Below are positions 63,700 to 64,000 of a stretch of 64,000 nucleotides of DNA, in pieces; position 1 is the first letter of the stretch; every line of letters starts with the position of its first letter. This stretch comes from Flavobacterium limnophilum (lineage in GTDB: Bacteria; Bacteroidota; Bacteroidia; Flavobacteriales; Flavobacteriaceae). A program made the position numbers and the translations under genes. The stretch spans positions 2,108,001 through 2,172,000 of the forward strand of contig NZ_CP114289.2 in the NCBI RefSeq assembly GCF_027111315.2, read 5' to 3'. The notes beneath the pieces are model-generated. The model searched no databases and was not told the DNA's origin. It worked only from the letters and a program-made list of their open reading frames with translations.

Positions 63700-64000
63700 T
63701 TATTGTTTCACCACTTTAAAGGTCTTAAAATTATTACCTTGTCTAACGACAACCATATAAATCCCCACTTTTAACTCTGCACCAAATGAAATAATTTGTT
63801 CCCTGCCGGCATTCAATTTCGAAACCAAGAGGCCATTGATGTCAAATACAAACAACATCACATTCTCATTTGATGAAGATTGAACTTCAAGTTTAAAACT
63901 ATCATTACTTGGATTTGGCCATACACTTGATACAAATGGAACATTTACGATAGACTCGGCGGTTATTCCTGATTTGTAATCATCAGGAACTTTGGGTAGC
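63700..64000 (-). CDS. C-terminus of a T9SS-secreted protein, partial
   Basis: The frame is open to the window edge, ending at TAA (63702-63700). The last 80 residues form a type A sorting domain: SSVWPNPSNDSFKLEVQS, VFDINGLLVSKL and the end YMVVVRQGNNFKTFKVVKQ. Such domains direct secretion through the gliding-linked type IX system and are cleaved at the surface. The upstream functional domain lies outside the window, so the activity is unknown. Confidence 0.85.
   Translation of the reverse strand, partial: LPKVPDDYKSGITAESIVNVPFVSSVWPNPSNDSFKLEVQSSSNENVMLFVFDINGLLVSKLNAGREQIISFGAELKVGIYMVVVRQGNNFKTFKVVKQ

Overview
The window looks like a chromosomal segment of a Flavobacteriaceae bacterium, most likely Flavobacterium or a close relative. 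The support is direct: A+T-rich DNA, Bacteroidota-type promoters (TAnnTTTG at -7, TTG at -33), weak Shine-Dalgarno sites, a type IX secretion sorting domain at the right edge, a TonB-dependent receptor, and lineage-typical genes (bshA, DUF4159, a PG_1098-like methyltransferase, an M43 protease). No rRNA, tRNA, insertion sequence or CRISPR was found. One structural RNA, the signal recognition particle RNA, is present at about 22.5 kb.

Region by region. 1-3.6 kb: four related, imperfectly palindromic repeats of about 115-160 bp separate very A+T-rich small genes (a two-gene unit, two secreted proteins, a lipoprotein). Several units have complementary bases at their two ends, as integron gene cassettes with attC sites do. 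There is no integrase in the window and the array runs off the left edge. This is the most unusual part of the window. 3.6-11.5 kb: a PAS histidine kinase, a DJ-1/PfpI protein, a decayed CusB-type metal-efflux adaptor, small secreted proteins, an LLM flavin oxidoreductase, a bacterial PH protein, GMP reductase and a cupin. 11.6-19.8 kb: a hexuronate catabolism operon (minus strand: kdgK paralog, kdgK, yhcH-like, eda, SDR reductase, uxuA, exuT-like transporter) and a divergent LacI-type regulator with no canonical start codon. A near-ideal promoter with a palindrome in its spacer lies between them. 19.9-29.8 kb: a fructose-6-phosphate aldolase-like transaldolase, an SDR, SRP RNA, glutaminyl cyclase, hutI and hutG (histidine degradation), an RhlE helicase, and an Hsp20 gene followed by a decayed copy. 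29.9-40 kb: a hybrid histidine kinase, a dicarboxylate symporter, chorismate synthase, bshA with a PrcB-like lipoprotein, and a TonB receptor with a Cys-rich partner next to a probable metal-ATPase relic. 40-47.8 kb: a minus-strand run of amidase, MCE/MlaD protein and two Hdr-like Fe-S proteins, divergent from lptD. 47.8-51.6 kb: ridA, then pfkA-gapA-BadF kinase-mgsA, a lower-glycolysis group. 51.8-64 kb: a giant TamB protein, tsaD-rsmE, DUF4159, an M43 protease, an AI-2E-family permease, a methyltransferase, an M15 dipeptidase and the end of a T9SS-secreted protein.

The hexuronate genes form a nearly complete route from fructuronate/mannonate to pyruvate and glyceraldehyde-3-phosphate; the uronate isomerase (uxaC) is not in the window. 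TamB, LptD, MCE and TonB proteins point to outer-membrane biogenesis. Relics (cusB, hsp20, metal ATPase) and several dispersed palindromes show ongoing gene decay in this stretch.
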